Position numbers and translations under genes: made by a program. From NCBI RefSeq assembly GCF_014397115.1, contig NZ_CP060720.1, forward strand, positions 1,690,001 through 1,754,000: a stretch of DNA of 64,000 bases, written 5' to 3'. The notes under the pieces were generated by a model. The model saw nothing but the letters and a program-made list of their open reading frames with translations, ran no database searches and was not told the origin of the DNA. Source of the DNA: Vagococcus carniphilus (GTDB lineage Bacteria > Bacillota > Bacilli > Lactobacillales > Vagococcaceae). Below, in pieces: positions 52,539 through 64,000 of this stretch (positions within the stretch are counted from its first letter, which is position 1; each line of letters opens with the position of its first letter).

Positions 52539-52742
52539 ATGAATCGGGTAAAAGAATATCGTGTCGAAAAAAAGATGTCTCAAAGTACTTTAGCTAAGGA
52601 AATAAATGTTGCTAGGCAAACAATAAACTTAATTGAAAATAACAAATATAATCCATCGCTTGATTTATGTATACGTCTAGCAAAAGTATTGGAAACAGAT
52701 TTAAATAGTTTGTTTTGGGAGGAGAAAAAAGATGAAAAATAA
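52539..52742 (+). CDS. XRE-family (YozG-type) transcriptional regulator
   Basis: 67 residues, a single helix-turn-helix (MSQSTLAKEINVARQTINLIENNKYNPSLDLCIRLAKVL). ATG 52539 has AAGGAG 6 nt upstream; the longer frame from 52509 begins inside operator 2. Overlaps the downstream DUF3278 gene by 11 nt. Such tiny repressors paired with a membrane protein are common in Lactobacillales. Twin palindromes over its promoter suggest it represses itself. Confidence 0.88.
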   Translation: MNRVKEYRVEKKMSQSTLAKEINVARQTINLIENNKYNPSLDLCIRLAKVLETDLNSLFWEEKKDEK

Positions 52743-53262
52743 AGAAAGTTTAACCGTAAAAATGATTAAACGTATGTACGGTGTATCTGGGGTTTTAGAT
52801 GAATATCGTAGAGGAGAAATAGATAAAATTGGAAATAAAGCTTTTATGATTCTTTATACTTATATGCCTTTATCAGCGTTTTTAGCTTTACTATTTATAG
52901 AGAAAGCCCCAAGGGAATCATTATTTGGTTTAATTGGTAGCAACTTAATGATCTACTTCCTTATTACCGGTTATATAGGTATAAAAACGAGCAAACTAAA
53001 ATTAATGGATATTGAAGTGGAAAAAAGCGATATTAAAAAAATAAGATATCAAACGATAACTAAATGCTTAGGTGTTGCTATTTATTTTTCAGTAGTCATT
53101 CATTTTCTTAATTCTCTTATTTCAATGATGATGGATGATGGTTCTTTTTTAACTTATCTTATATCTTGGCATCATATTAATCGGAGCTTAACAAGCGGTG
53201 TAATCTTTGGTGTGCTGATTTTAGCTATTTCATTACTAAGAATTAAAAAAGTTGAAGATTAA
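52732..53262 (+). CDS. DUF3278 family membrane protein
   Basis: 176 residues. N-terminal KMIKRMYGVSGVLDEYRRGEIDKIGNKAFMILY block is the DUF3278 hallmark; about four membrane helices follow (~37-57, 65-85, 108-130, 150-168). Translationally coupled to the XRE regulator. Function unknown; the regulator/membrane protein arrangement resembles stress or bacteriocin-immunity loci but no bacteriocin gene is seen. Confidence 0.82.
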   Translation: MKNKESLTVKMIKRMYGVSGVLDEYRRGEIDKIGNKAFMILYTYMPLSAFLALLFIEKAPRESLFGLIGSNLMIYFLITGYIGIKTSKLKLMDIEVEKSDIKKIRYQTITKCLGVAIYFSVVIHFLNSLISMMMDDGSFLTYLISWHHINRSLTSGVIFGVLILAISLLRIKKVED

Positions 53263-53310
53263 ACTTTCGTAAAAAAAGAGAGGCTGACCCAAAAGTCTCT
53301 TAAATAAAAT

Positions 53311-53354
53311 AAAAGGAACAAAATCTTTTTTTTAGATTTTGTTCCTTTTTTTGA
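53311..53354 (+). terminator. Terminator inside the IS left end (copy 2)
   Basis: AAAAGGAACAAAATC / GATTTTGTTCC, perfect stem with T-rich loop and T7 tail, upstream of the transposase. Confidence 0.78.
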
Positions 53355-53419
53355 CGAAAAAAATAGCACTATCCTTTATAATTAAAGCGTCGAAACCAAA
53401 TCAAAAGGGAGTGCTATTT

Positions 53420-55114
53420 ATGTATAAAAATTATAACATGAAACAAGTTACATTATCACTAGATTTAGAAATTTATTTAGAAAAAAACGACATCGCTTTC
53501 GCGATTAATGAATTAGTAGAGAGTATTCCAAGTTACGTTTTTTCTGTTTTTGATCATCAAATGGGAACCTCGTCTTATGATCCAAGAATGATGTTGAAAC
53601 TTATTTTATGTGGATATACACAGTCTAATTTTTCTGGTAGAAAAATTGAAGCGATGACTAAAGATAGTATTCGTACTAGGTGGTTGACTCAATCACAATT
53701 TCCTAACTTCAGAACCATTAATCGTTTTCGAGTGAATCCTTTGGTTCAGCCAATTCTTCAAGAGTGTTTTATTCAATTTAGAAATCAATTAGTTTCGCAG
53801 AAATTGATTGAAGAAGATTCTATTTTTATTGATGGGACCAAATTGGAAGCTAATGCCAATAAATATAGTTTTGTTTGGAGAAAGAGTACGACCAGATTTG
53901 ACGATTCTCTAACAGAAAAATCAAAAATATATTATAAACAATTAGTCAAAGAAAAAATCATTCCGTCGATTCATAATGAAGATGAGGAATGGGATGATAA
54001 ACAGTTGAATCTCATTGCCGATTCTATTGAAACTAAAGTATCTGAGTTGACTGAACAAATAGATGATACAGAAGACGTTACACTTAGAAAAGAACTCCGT
54101 CGTCAAAGAAAGGAACCTAAAAAAGCCTTAAAGGCTTTTCGAGAATTCAGTGATAGGAAGAAAAAATATAAGCAACAATATCAGATTTTTAAAGAGAGAA
54201 ATAGTTTTTCAAAAATAGATATAGACGCTACTTTTATGAAAATGAAAGAAGATCATATGATGAATGGTCAACTGAAACCGGCATACAATGTCCAAATCGC
54301 AACCAACAATCAATACGTTCTAGCTTATGATACTTTTTCAAATCCAACAGATTTTAAAACGATGATTCCTTTTTTGACCACTATCAAAGAATCTTATTTT
54401 GAGTTACCTAATTATATTGTAGCTGACGCCGGTTATGGAAGTGAAGAAAACTACCAAGCCATCTTGGATGATTTTGAGAGAACACCATTAATCACCTACA
54501 CTATGTATCAAAAAGAACAGACCAAAAAATATAAACAAAACCCATTCATTACTAATAATTGGAAATACAATGAATTAACAGATAGCTATACTTGTCCTAA
54601 CAATAGAGAACTGAGTTTTAGAAATTACTCTACTCGCAATGATAAACAGGGATTTACAAAACAGTTAAAAATGTATGAATGTGAAACATGTATAGATTGC
54701 CCTGTCAGATCTTTGTGTACCCGAGCAAAAAGTAATAAAAGTAGAGTCATTCAAAAAAATGGTAACTGGGAATATTTTAAAGCTCACGCAAGAGAGCTTT
54801 TGAGCGATGATGTAACAGGAGCGATTTACCGTCGAAGAAAAATTGACGTAGAACCAGCCTTTGGAAATCTAAAGGCTAATTTGTCGTTCAATCGATTCTC
54901 GGTTAGAGGTCAAGAGAAAGTAACACAGGAGTTAGGTTTTGCGTTTATGGCTCTAAATTTGAGAAAACTAAGTAAATTTAGGAAGGATATAGACAGAAAA
55001 ATAAGAAAAAACAAGAATTCCAAAATGATAAACCTCATTTTAGAATTCTTGCTTTGTTTTAAGAGACTTTTGGGTCAGCCTCTTCTTTTTATTTTCTATT
55101 TCATAATACTGTAA
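53420..55114 (+). CDS. IS1182-family transposase, copy 2
   Basis: About 564 residues from ATG 53420. Same domains and catalytic blocks as copy 1 (IFIDGTKLEAN, IVADAGYGSEENY, DVEPAFGNLKANL). Roughly nine residue differences within the shared part (e.g. His/Tyr, Ala/Ser, Met/Ile, Arg/Lys). Frame runs across the right inverted repeat and stops at 55114, 32 nt into host DNA and overlapping the 3' end of the serine-hydrolase gene. Confidence 0.9.
   Translation: MYKNYNMKQVTLSLDLEIYLEKNDIAFAINELVESIPSYVFSVFDHQMGTSSYDPRMMLKLILCGYTQSNFSGRKIEAMTKDSIRTRWLTQSQFPNFRTINRFRVNPLVQPILQECFIQFRNQLVSQKLIEEDSIFIDGTKLEANANKYSFVWRKSTTRFDDSLTEKSKIYYKQLVKEKIIPSIHNEDEEWDDKQLNLIADSIETKVSELTEQIDDTEDVTLRKELRRQRKEPKKALKAFREFSDRKKKYKQQYQIFKERNSFSKIDIDATFMKMKEDHMMNGQLKPAYNVQIATNNQYVLAYDTFSNPTDFKTMIPFLTTIKESYFELPNYIVADAGYGSEENYQAILDDFERTPLITYTMYQKEQTKKYKQNPFITNNWKYNELTDSYTCPNNRELSFRNYSTRNDKQGFTKQLKMYECETCIDCPVRSLCTRAKSNKSRVIQKNGNWEYFKAHARELLSDDVTGAIYRRRKIDVEPAFGNLKANLSFNRFSVRGQEKVTQELGFAFMALNLRKLSKFRKDIDRKIRKNKNSKMINLILEFLLCFKRLLGQPLLFIFYFIIL
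55009..55055 (+). terminator. Hairpin near the IS right end (copy 2; also at 37877-37926 in copy 1)
   Basis: AAGAATTCCAAAATGA pairs with TCATTTTAGAATTCTT (one mismatch), followed by a T-rich tail. It lies within the transposase frame close to its 3' end and could terminate the transposase RNA or shield neighbours. Confidence 0.55.
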
Positions 55115-57720
55115 ACATCGTTTGAAATTCTTGAGATTGTATCATATGACGTGCCGTTTTGTGTCATAACAGATAAAACATATGGGCTTCCAGCGTAAAC
55201 TACTGCCACATCATGTCGGTAGCTACCTACGTCACCAATTTTATGTGCAACTGGTACTGGTAAATCTCTTGCAATGCGTTGATTATCAAAAACAGTGTTT
55301 TGCATATAACGCATCACTTGACCGCCTTGACGATACATAGCACTAATCAGCATTGCATTTTCTCTAGCAGAAATTTGGAATGGTGAATACCAAGTTCTGC
55401 CAATGATACTTGAAATTTCATTTCTCATTCTTGCGTCATACTGATTAGCTCCATAATAACCTAAGAAATTAGCTCCTTGATTATCCGAATATTTAGCTGT
55501 CCAGTTTAACATCGTATCTAAAGAGTAATAACTACCAAGAGGTTTTCCTTGAAGAATTCCAGCTCCGCCTCTCATATATGAGTAAACCGGCATTTGGTTA
55601 ATCGCATCTGTATAAAGATACTTTCTATTAGGATCTAATTTTTTCTGATTAATCATTTTTTGTGTATAATACATAGCTGGTAGTTTTCCAGTACTTGCTG
55701 CTGTAAAAATTTTATTTCCATTGACAGAAGCGTTAGAATTATCAGCTAAGCTACTCACATAAATTCCAAAATTAGGTGAGCTATATTTTGAATTAAGCAT
55801 TTTTTGAACTCTAGCTAATTTTTCGGCATCCATTGATGTTGCTTCTTCATTTAGATAGCCATACCATTTATTATTACCTCCATATAAGCTTAAATACGTA
55901 GACCCATTAAAATGTTGGTACTTTCCTCTTGCTAGCATTGTTTGATTCATAAATGAAGACGTATTGTGTCGCTTTTTCCAAGAGAAGTTTGACCACATTG
56001 AATAATTTTTCTTACTGATCGTTACCTTTTTGCCATAACTTTGATAAATTCCTTGAGGTCCATCAGCAACTGATGTGCCATTAGCATTAATGTATCCGTA
56101 CCATTTATTATTTCTATCAAATAAAGAATAATAAGTATCTCCATTAAAATGTTGATATTTTCCTCTTGCTAATAACGTTTGATGGTAAGCTTGATTACTA
56201 GAACCTAATGATTTCCAATTAAAATTGCGCCATAAACTATAATTATTCTTGGTAACTGTTACATACTTACCAAAGCCTTGGTAAGCTCCTTGTCTACCAT
56301 CAGCTATTTTGACAAAATCTTTATTTACATAGCCATACCACTTATTATTTCTATCATAAATTGAAACATAATCGTTACCATTTGCATGATAGTAAATTCC
56401 TTTAGCTAAGAAAGTTTGATTAGCTAAATCTTTTAAATTGTGACGTTTATTCCAATTAAAACTACTCCACGCACTACCGTTACTATTTTTAACAGATACA
56501 TATTTCCCATAAGAAACATATGAACCCTGGCTATCTGCTGTTAAAGTTGTACCATTCTTATTAATGTAGCCGTACCATTTATCATTTAAATCATAAAGAG
56601 AATAATAAACATCTCCATTAAAATGATGATATTTTCCTTTAGCTACAAAAGTACGATTTAAAAATTGATTACTTGTATATTTCTTCTTCCAGCTGAAATT
56701 TTGCCAGATTGAATAATTTTTACTCTTAATCACTGCATATTTATCAAAACCTTGGTAACTTCCTTGTCTACCATCAGCAATACCAACTTCTTTTTCGTTA
56801 ACATAACCAATCCATTTATTCTTATTATCATATAAAGAATAATAAATAGTGCCATCAAAGTGATGATACTTTCCTTTAGCAGAATAAGTATTTTCATAAA
56901 TATTCTTTAGTTGATTTCTAACTTTCCCATCAAAATCTCCCCATACAACGCCATTGTTTGAGCTAATTGTTGCATATTTACCGAAACTTTGATAAACTCC
57001 ACCTTTTGATTCAGCTAAAGTAACTTCTTTCTCTGAAATAAATCCGATAAAAGCTTCTTTTGAATCAAATAAAGAGTAATAAGTTTGACCATTTAAATGT
57101 TTGAATTGTTCTTTTGCTAAAAAAGTTTGACCTTTTTCTAACTTAAGAGCTTCTGATTTATTTAATTCTAAATCTTTATATAAAACTGGGGTTGAACTTG
57201 CTAAACTTACATATTTATTTAAAGCAATTTTTTCAAGGTACGCATTTTCATGAAGTTCAATATCTGCCCCATCAGCAAATCCAATTATTTTATCTTGTGT
57301 ATTTTTTAGAACAAAATAAGTTTTTTCTTCGAATAATACTTTTTCTTCCGTCATTAATACTTCAAATTTGATTGCTTCTAAATTAATTGTTTCACTAAAA
57401 TCTAACTCTTTATAAATAACTGCTTTCTCATTTTTTATAACAACATATTGTTTCTTATCAAGAGGGATTTTTTCCTTAGACTCACTTGGAGTAGTAACCT
57501 CCTCTGTTGAACTTGTTGTTTCGGATGTTTTTGTTTCAGTCTGAGATTCCAAAATAGATGTTGTCTCTGATTCTTTAGTTGATTCAGTAGTACTTGATTC
57601 TGTGATTTCAACAGTTGAAGAGCTTCCCTCAGTCCCTAATGCATCAAATGGAACTACTAAAAAGCTACCCATCATTAACCCTAAACTACCTAACGCTACT
57701 AACCACTTTGTCTTTTTCAT
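55096..57720 (-). CDS. Secreted GW-module surface protein with penicilloyl-serine-type hydrolase domain
   Basis: 874 residues. Signal peptide (~1-29), Ser/Thr-rich linker (~33-85), about seven GW/SH3_8 modules (~95-640; KGKYHHFNGDVYYSLYDLNDKWYGYI and similar), then a beta-lactamase2-type serine hydrolase: Ser676-x-x-Lys679 (STGK), YSDN, and KIG (HKIGDVG) in place of KTG. No ExxLN omega-loop glutamate is seen, so true beta-lactamase activity is unlikely; a D,D-peptidase, esterase or related wall activity is more plausible. Wall attachment through GW modules to lipoteichoic acid. Stop codon overlaps the end of the copy 2 transposase frame; its original terminator was probably disturbed by the IS. 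Confidence 0.87.
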   Translation of the reverse strand: MKKTKWLVALGSLGLMMGSFLVVPFDALGTEGSSSTVEITESSTTESTKESETTSILESQTETKTSETTSSTEEVTTPSESKEKIPLDKKQYVVIKNEKAVIYKELDFSETINLEAIKFEVLMTEEKVLFEEKTYFVLKNTQDKIIGFADGADIELHENAYLEKIALNKYVSLASSTPVLYKDLELNKSEALKLEKGQTFLAKEQFKHLNGQTYYSLFDSKEAFIGFISEKEVTLAESKGGVYQSFGKYATISSNNGVVWGDFDGKVRNQLKNIYENTYSAKGKYHHFDGTIYYSLYDNKNKWIGYVNEKEVGIADGRQGSYQGFDKYAVIKSKNYSIWQNFSWKKKYTSNQFLNRTFVAKGKYHHFNGDVYYSLYDLNDKWYGYINKNGTTLTADSQGSYVSYGKYVSVKNSNGSAWSSFNWNKRHNLKDLANQTFLAKGIYYHANGNDYVSIYDRNNKWYGYVNKDFVKIADGRQGAYQGFGKYVTVTKNNYSLWRNFNWKSLGSSNQAYHQTLLARGKYQHFNGDTYYSLFDRNNKWYGYINANGTSVADGPQGIYQSYGKKVTISKKNYSMWSNFSWKKRHNTSSFMNQTMLARGKYQHFNGSTYLSLYGGNNKWYGYLNEEATSMDAEKLARVQKMLNSKYSSPNFGIYVSSLADNSNASVNGNKIFTAASTGKLPAMYYTQKMINQKKLDPNRKYLYTDAINQMPVYSYMRGGAGILQGKPLGSYYSLDTMLNWTAKYSDNQGANFLGYYGANQYDARMRNEISSIIGRTWYSPFQISARENAMLISAMYRQGGQVMRYMQNTVFDNQRIARDLPVPVAHKIGDVGSYRHDVAVVYAGSPYVLSVMTQNGTSYDTISRISNDVYSIMK

Positions 57721-57811
57721 TTTAAGTATCCTTTCTTTTTATCACTCTACTCTATTATAGAACAACCGCTTTATTTTACCATCCTTTTTTTAAAAAAAAT
57801 AACACAAAACC

Positions 57812-57858
57812 AAAAATAGAATTAAAAGAAAAGAGTAGTTCTCCTTCTTTCAATTCTA
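57812..57858 (-). terminator. Terminator of the pyrimidine operon
   Basis: Long imperfect hairpin in the minus-strand RNA (TAGAATTGAAAGAAGGAG with CTCTTTTCTTTTAATTCTA) followed by T5, just after pyrE. Confidence 0.75.
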
Positions 57859-57871
57859 CTTTTTAAAACTA

Positions 57872-58492
57872 TTATTTTTGCCAGTCTTTTGGATTCTCTT
57901 TCCATTTTTTTAAAAGTGCTACTTCAGAATTATTAATATAACCTTTTGAAACAGCCACTTCAATTAATTCATTATAATTTGTTAGTGTAGTAAATGGAAC
58001 TTGCGCTTTTTCAAAATTTTCAATTCCTTTTGGTAAACCATAAGTAAAAATAGCTGCTACTCCTAAAACATCAGCACCCTCTTGTTCAGCTGCCACACAT
58101 GCTTCAAGAACACTACCTCCTGTTGAAATCAAGTCTTCGATAACAACCATTTTTTGATTGGATGAGATAAATCCTTCTATTTGATTCTTTTTTCCATGAT
58201 CTTTTGCTTTGCCACGAATATAGACCATTGGTAAATCGAGAACTTCTGCTACCCAAGCAGCATGAGGAATCCCTGCAGTAGCTGTTCCTGCAATTACTTC
58301 TACATCTGGATAGTGTTCTTTAATAATCTGAGCTAATCCATTTGCTATTTCCTTTCTAACTTTTGGATAACTCATTGTTAATCGATTATCGCAATAAATC
58401 GGGCTTTTAAGTCCACTTGCCCAAGTGAATGGTTGACTAGGATTTAAAGCAACTGCCTTTATTTCAAGTAATTGTTCTGCAATTTTTTTCAA
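57872..58492 (-). CDS. pyrE: Orotate phosphoribosyltransferase
   Basis: 206 residues. PRPP-binding motif [16 protein letters not shown] and [16 protein letters not shown]. Converts orotate and PRPP to OMP. Starts 3 nt after pyrF stop; last gene of the operon before the terminator. Confidence 0.96.
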   Translation of the reverse strand: MKKIAEQLLEIKAVALNPSQPFTWASGLKSPIYCDNRLTMSYPKVRKEIANGLAQIIKEHYPDVEVIAGTATAGIPHAAWVAEVLDLPMVYIRGKAKDHGKKNQIEGFISSNQKMVVIEDLISTGGSVLEACVAAEQEGADVLGVAAIFTYGLPKGIENFEKAQVPFTTLTNYNELIEVAVSKGYINNSEVALLKKWKENPKDWQK

Positions 58493-58495
58493 TTT

Positions 58496-59205
58496 CTACT
58501 CACCAATCCATTCTTTTTTTATTTCTAAATACGTTTCATAAGGCGTAGATGACTTTGTTATCGGTCGTCCCACCACAATATAAGTTGAGCCGATTGTTTT
58601 AGCTTCACTCGGTGACATCACTCGTTTTTGATCACCTTTGTCTGAATTCATTGGTCTAATTCCCGGTGTTAAACAGATAAAAGAACTACTTGTCTCTTCC
58701 TTAATAAACGTCACTTCATGAGCTGAACAAACAACACCATCTAATCCAGCATCTTCAGTTATTTTTGCATAATGAGTGACACTTTCTCTTAAACTTACAG
58801 GGATTAGCTGATCTTCATGCATTTGTGTTTCACTTGTTGAAGTTAACTGAGTAACTGCAATTAGTTTAGGTACTTCTCTTCCTTCAGGTGTTCCTTCTTT
58901 TAAACCATTTAAAGCTGCTGTCATCATTTCTTTTCCACCGGCTGCATGAACATTAGTTATCTTAACACCAAGGCTAGCTATGTTTCGCATTGCTGATTGA
59001 ACAGTGTTCGGAATATCATGTAATTTTAAATCAAGAAAAATATCATGACCTTCAGCAATTAATTCCTTTACTATAGTAGGACCTTCTCTATAAAAAAGTT
59101 CCATACCTACTTTTAAAAATAACGTTTCTTCTTTTGGGAAATTAGCTAAAAATGAATTTACCTCATTTTTACTAGGAAAGTCTAAAGCAATAATTGGTCT
59201 ATTCA

Positions 59206-59206
<1 letters not shown>
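58496..59206 (-). CDS. pyrF: Orotidine 5'-phosphate decarboxylase
   Basis: 236 residues. Catalytic tetrad block [15 protein letters not shown] (D-x-K-x-x-D) and PGIRP near the C-terminus with VVGRPITKS phosphate loop. Makes UMP from OMP. Overlaps pyrD by one base. Confidence 0.96.
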
Positions 59207-60899
<1,693 letters not shown>

Positions 60900-60917
60900 G
60901 TTCCCTCTCCTTTTCTT

Positions 60918-63900
60918 TTATAAAGCAATTGCTGAAAAACTTCTATCTTCTAGTACTTTTAAAATAGCATCAGCTGTATCTAGAGATGTCATCAATGGAA
61001 CTCCATTTTCTACAGTGACTCTTCTAATTTGAAAGCCATCAGATTTATGTTGGCTATTACTTCCTGTTGTATTAATAACCAACTGAGTATGTCCTAATCG
61101 AATAACATCCACGACATCTAATTTATCTTCAGCATTGATTTTTGAAACCACTTTAACTTCTAATCCATTATTTCTTAAAAACTCTCCTGTTCCTTCTGTT
61201 GCAATTAAGCCGTAACCAATTTCACTAAATCGTTTTGCTAATGAAAGAGCCTCTTCTTTTGTTTCATCTGCAACTGTGAATAGAACTGAACCATAATCTG
61301 GCAAATGCATGCCACTAGCTTCAAATGCTTTATACAAGGCTTTTTCTAATGTTTTATCCGTTCCCATTACTTCTCCTGTTGATTTCATTTCAGGTCCAAG
61401 TTGAGTATCAACATCATGTAATTTTGCAAATGAGAAGACAGGTGCTTTAATATGAACCATCTCTGACTCTTTATAAAGGCCATCTTCAAAACCTAAGACT
61501 TCCAGACTTTGACCCAAAATACATTTTGTTGCTATTTGTGCCATTGGAATACCTGTTACTTTGCTTAAAAATGGTGCTGTACGACTTGCTCTAGGATTTA
61601 CTTCAATCACATACACTTCTTCATTTTGAGCAATAAACTGAACGTTCATCATACCCTTACAATTTAAGCCTAGAGCTAATTTTTTAGTGTAATCAATAAT
61701 TTTTTGTATCACTGTTTCAGATAAGTTTTGAGGTGGATATACAGCCATTGAGTCTCCAGAATGAACACCAGCTTTTTCAATATGCTCCATAATACCCGGT
61801 AATAAAACATGTTGACCATCGCATATTGCATCTACTTCACACTCAACACCAACTAAGTAACGATCAATTAAGACAGGATGCTCTGGGGAGGCCTTCACTG
61901 CTTCTTTCATATATCGTTTTAAATCCTCTGTACTCCAAACAATCTCCATTGCTCGACCACCTAAAACATAACTTGGTCTAACTAAAACTGGATAACCAAT
62001 TGACTCAGCAATCTTTATTGCGTCATCTGTATTTGTTGCTGTTGCGCCTTTTGGTTGTGGGATATTCATCTCTTTTAAAGCTTGTTCAAATTTATCTCGA
62101 TTTTCAGCTCGATCTAAATCTTCGATACTTGTTCCAATGATATGAACGCCATGACTGGATAAAACTTCAGCTAAATTAATGGCCGTTTGACCACCAAACT
62201 GAACAATTACGCCTTTTGGTTTTTCAAGTTCAACGACATGCATGACATCCTCTAGTGTAAGAGGTTCAAAGTACAGTTTATCTGAAATTGAGAAATCAGT
62301 TGAAACTGTTTCAGGATTACTATTCATAATAATCGCTTCATAACCTGCTTCTTGTATCGCTCTTACTGAATGAACTGTGGCGTAGTCAAATTCTACTCCT
62401 TGTCCAATCCTAATCGGCCCTGATCCAAGAACTAAGATGGATTCTTTATCCGAACGAATGCTTTCGTTTTCTTGTTCGTATGTTCCATAAAAATAAGGTG
62501 TTTTAGATTCAAATTCTGCTGCACAAGTGTCGACCATTTTGTAAACTGGTAAAAGATTTAATTCTTTTCGTCTTTCGTAAATCGCACGCTCCGTTTGTTG
62601 CCATTTACTTGCAATGGCCTTATCTGATAAGCCATACTCTTTAGCACGTTTTAACATTTCTCTACTTTGATCATTTTCAAGTTCTTTTTCGATTTCAATA
62701 ATATGGAGAATTTTATCTAAGAAGAACAAATCAATCTTTGTAAAATCAGCAATTTCTTTAATCGAGAAGTTCCTTCTAATTGCTTCTGCTACATAGAATA
62801 AACGATCATCTTGTGCGTGAATCATTCCAAACGTAATTTCATCATCGGTTAATGTATATAATTCTTCTAGCTCAATATGATGTGCTCCAATTTCAAGTGA
62901 ACGAACCGCTTTTAATAACGACTCTTCAATCGTTCTTCCTAAAGACATGACTTCTCCAGTTGCCTTCATCTGAGTACTTAAGATGCGGTTTCCCTTTTCA
63001 AATTTATCAAAAGCCCATCTAGGTATTTTGGTAACGATGTAATCCAAGGTAGGTTCAAACATAGAATAGGTTGTTTCTGTGACCGGATTCTTCACCTCAT
63101 CAAGTGTTAGACCCACTGCAATTTTGGCAGCCAGTTTAGCAATTGGAAATCCTGTTGCTTTACTTGCTAAAGCAGATGAACGACTGACTCTTGGGTTAAC
63201 CTCAATAACATAGTATTTATAACTCATCGGATCAAGAGCTAGTTGAACGTTACAACCACCTTCAATTTTTAATGCTTTAATAATTTTCAGTGAAGCATCT
63301 CTTAGAAGTTGAATTTCAACATCAGATAAGGTTTGACAAGGAGCAAATACAATAGAATCTCCTGTATGAATTCCTACTGGATCGAAGTTCTCCATGTGAC
63401 AAACCACAATTGCGTTGTCTGTTGAATCTCGCATTACTTCAAACTCAATTTCCTTATAACCTGCGATACTCTTTTCAATAAGACATTGGGTTGCTGGAGA
63501 AAGATGAAGTCCTTTTTTTGTAATTTCAATTAGACTTGCTTCATCTTCGCACATTCCTCCACCCGTTCCTCCTAAAGTAAATGCTGGACGAACAATTAAG
63601 GGATAGCCAATTTGATTAGCAAACTCAATGGCTTCAGATACATTATTTACAATCACACTCTCAGGAATAGGCTCACCTAACTCTTCCATCAGTTGTTTGA
63701 ATAAATCACGATCTTCTGCCTGATCAATTGCACTTAGCTTAGTTCCAAGTAGCTCAATGGACAATTCTTCTAAAATGCCACTTTTTGATAAAGACATTGC
63801 CATGTTAAGTCCTGTCTGTCCACCTAAAGTAGGTAGAATGGCATCTGGTCGTTCTTTTCTTAAAATTTTCGAAACAAACTCTAGCGTAATAGGTTCGATG

Positions 63901-64000
63901 TAAACTTTATCAGCAACTTCTTTATCGGTCATAATTGTAGCTGGGTTAGAATTAATCAAAATAACTTCGTAACCTTCTTCTTTCAAAGCAAGACAAGCTT
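60918..64000 (-). CDS. carB: Carbamoyl-phosphate synthase large subunit (5' end outside window)
   Basis: At least 1027 residues visible; frame runs to the window edge with [25 protein letters not shown], so only about 30 N-terminal residues are missing. Two ATP-grasp halves ([18 protein letters not shown] and [18 protein letters not shown]), each after a dinucleotide-like [10 protein letters not shown] / [10 protein letters not shown] segment, an oligomerisation region between, and a C-terminal MGS-like regulatory domain. Makes carbamoyl phosphate for pyrimidines and arginine. The internal TTG at 63986 is not the start. Confidence 0.96.
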   Translation of the reverse strand, partial: ACLALKEEGYEVILINSNPATIMTDKEVADKVYIEPITLEFVSKILRKERPDAILPTLGGQTGLNMAMSLSKSGILEELSIELLGTKLSAIDQAEDRDLFKQLMEELGEPIPESVIVNNVSEAIEFANQIGYPLIVRPAFTLGGTGGGMCEDEASLIEITKKGLHLSPATQCLIEKSIAGYKEIEFEVMRDSTDNAIVVCHMENFDPVGIHTGDSIVFAPCQTLSDVEIQLLRDASLKIIKALKIEGGCNVQLALDPMSYKYYVIEVNPRVSRSSALASKATGFPIAKLAAKIAVGLTLDEVKNPVTETTYSMFEPTLDYIVTKIPRWAFDKFEKGNRILSTQMKATGEVMSLGRTIEESLLKAVRSLEIGAHHIELEELYTLTDDEITFGMIHAQDDRLFYVAEAIRRNFSIKEIADFTKIDLFFLDKILHIIEIEKELENDQSREMLKRAKEYGLSDKAIASKWQQTERAIYERRKELNLLPVYKMVDTCAAEFESKTPYFYGTYEQENESIRSDKESILVLGSGPIRIGQGVEFDYATVHSVRAIQEAGYEAIIMNSNPETVSTDFSISDKLYFEPLTLEDVMHVVELEKPKGVIVQFGGQTAINLAEVLSSHGVHIIGTSIEDLDRAENRDKFEQALKEMNIPQPKGATATNTDDAIKIAESIGYPVLVRPSYVLGGRAMEIVWSTEDLKRYMKEAVKASPEHPVLIDRYLVGVECEVDAICDGQHVLLPGIMEHIEKAGVHSGDSMAVYPPQNLSETVIQKIIDYTKKLALGLNCKGMMNVQFIAQNEEVYVIEVNPRASRTAPFLSKVTGIPMAQIATKCILGQSLEVLGFEDGLYKESEMVHIKAPVFSFAKLHDVDTQLGPEMKSTGEVMGTDKTLEKALYKAFEASGMHLPDYGSVLFTVADETKEEALSLAKRFSEIGYGLIATEGTGEFLRNNGLEVKVVSKINAEDKLDVVDVIRLGHTQLVINTTGSNSQHKSDGFQIRRVTVENGVPLMTSLDTADAILKVLEDRSFSAIAL

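Larger units (their letters stand above)
53280..55082 (+). mobile_element. IS1182-family insertion sequence, copy 2
   Basis: 1803 bp with perfect 25-bp inverted repeats (GAGGCTGACCC...). Same orientation as copy 1 and nearly identical; the 2-bp length difference is in the left-end terminator loop. Inserted between the convergent DUF3278 gene and serine-hydrolase gene, in a spot whose flanks (AAAAAAAGA and TCTTCTTTTT) also form an imperfect inverted repeat. Confidence 0.92.

Noticed and set aside
55096-57720. Class A beta-lactamase
   Set aside because: STGK and SDN are present but no ExxLN glutamate, and the third motif is KIG; large GW-module region indicates a wall-bound hydrolase.

Overview
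The window looks like a chromosomal segment of a low-GC Gram-positive coccus of the order Lactobacillales, most likely an Enterococcaceae member close to Vagococcus or Enterococcus. Pointers are an ortholog of the enterococcal low-affinity PBP5, a MapZ-like division protein, XerS, the glgBCDAP-type glycogen operon of lactic acid bacteria, GW-module surface proteins and strong AGGAGG ribosome sites. Species is inference; no rRNA or tRNA gene was seen.

Layout. 0-21 kb is mostly plus strand: the 3' part of a class B PBP, small membrane/regulator genes, a two-component system divergent from an ATPase-permease fusion (5.1-8.3 kb), a run of small enzymes including an ANT(6)-like nucleotidyltransferase (8.4-11.9 kb), a three-gene ABC-2 exporter (12.5-15.0 kb), pckA, and a type A chloramphenicol acetyltransferase preceded by a leader peptide and an RBS-masking hairpin (17.8-18.5 kb). 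At 18.5-21.4 kb lie xerS, a membrane-anchored coiled-coil gene and a 28-bp dif-like site. Right of that site most genes are on the minus strand, so the window probably spans the replication terminus.

21.5-29.7 kb holds a small monooxygenase, a CGNR regulator/nucleotidyltransferase pair, a GNAT, a VanZ-like protein and a TrpXYZ-type ABC importer. The importer is preceded by a short reading frame with two Trp codons and a set of mutually exclusive hairpins ending in terminators, that is, an apparent tryptophan leader-peptide attenuator. 29.8-36.1 kb carries a frameshifted mapZ-like gene, rqcH, a membrane-anchored beta-propeller protein and an amino acid permease.

Two nearly identical IS1182-type elements (36.1-37.9 and 53.3-55.1 kb, same orientation) bracket cspA, an HD protein, psiE, the complete glycogen operon glgB-glgC-glgD-glgA-glgP-GH13 (39.6-49.6 kb), a GW-module C39-type surface protein and an XRE-DUF3278 pair with twin operators. 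A second GW-module protein with a serine hydrolase head follows. The window closes with pyrE-pyrF-pyrD-pyrK and most of carB, part of a pyrimidine operon whose 5' end is outside.

The most interesting signals are regulatory RNA: the trp leader, the cat attenuator, and hairpins at the ribosome sites of the VanZ-like gene, glgC and cspA. The dif/xerS neighbourhood is the other main observation.
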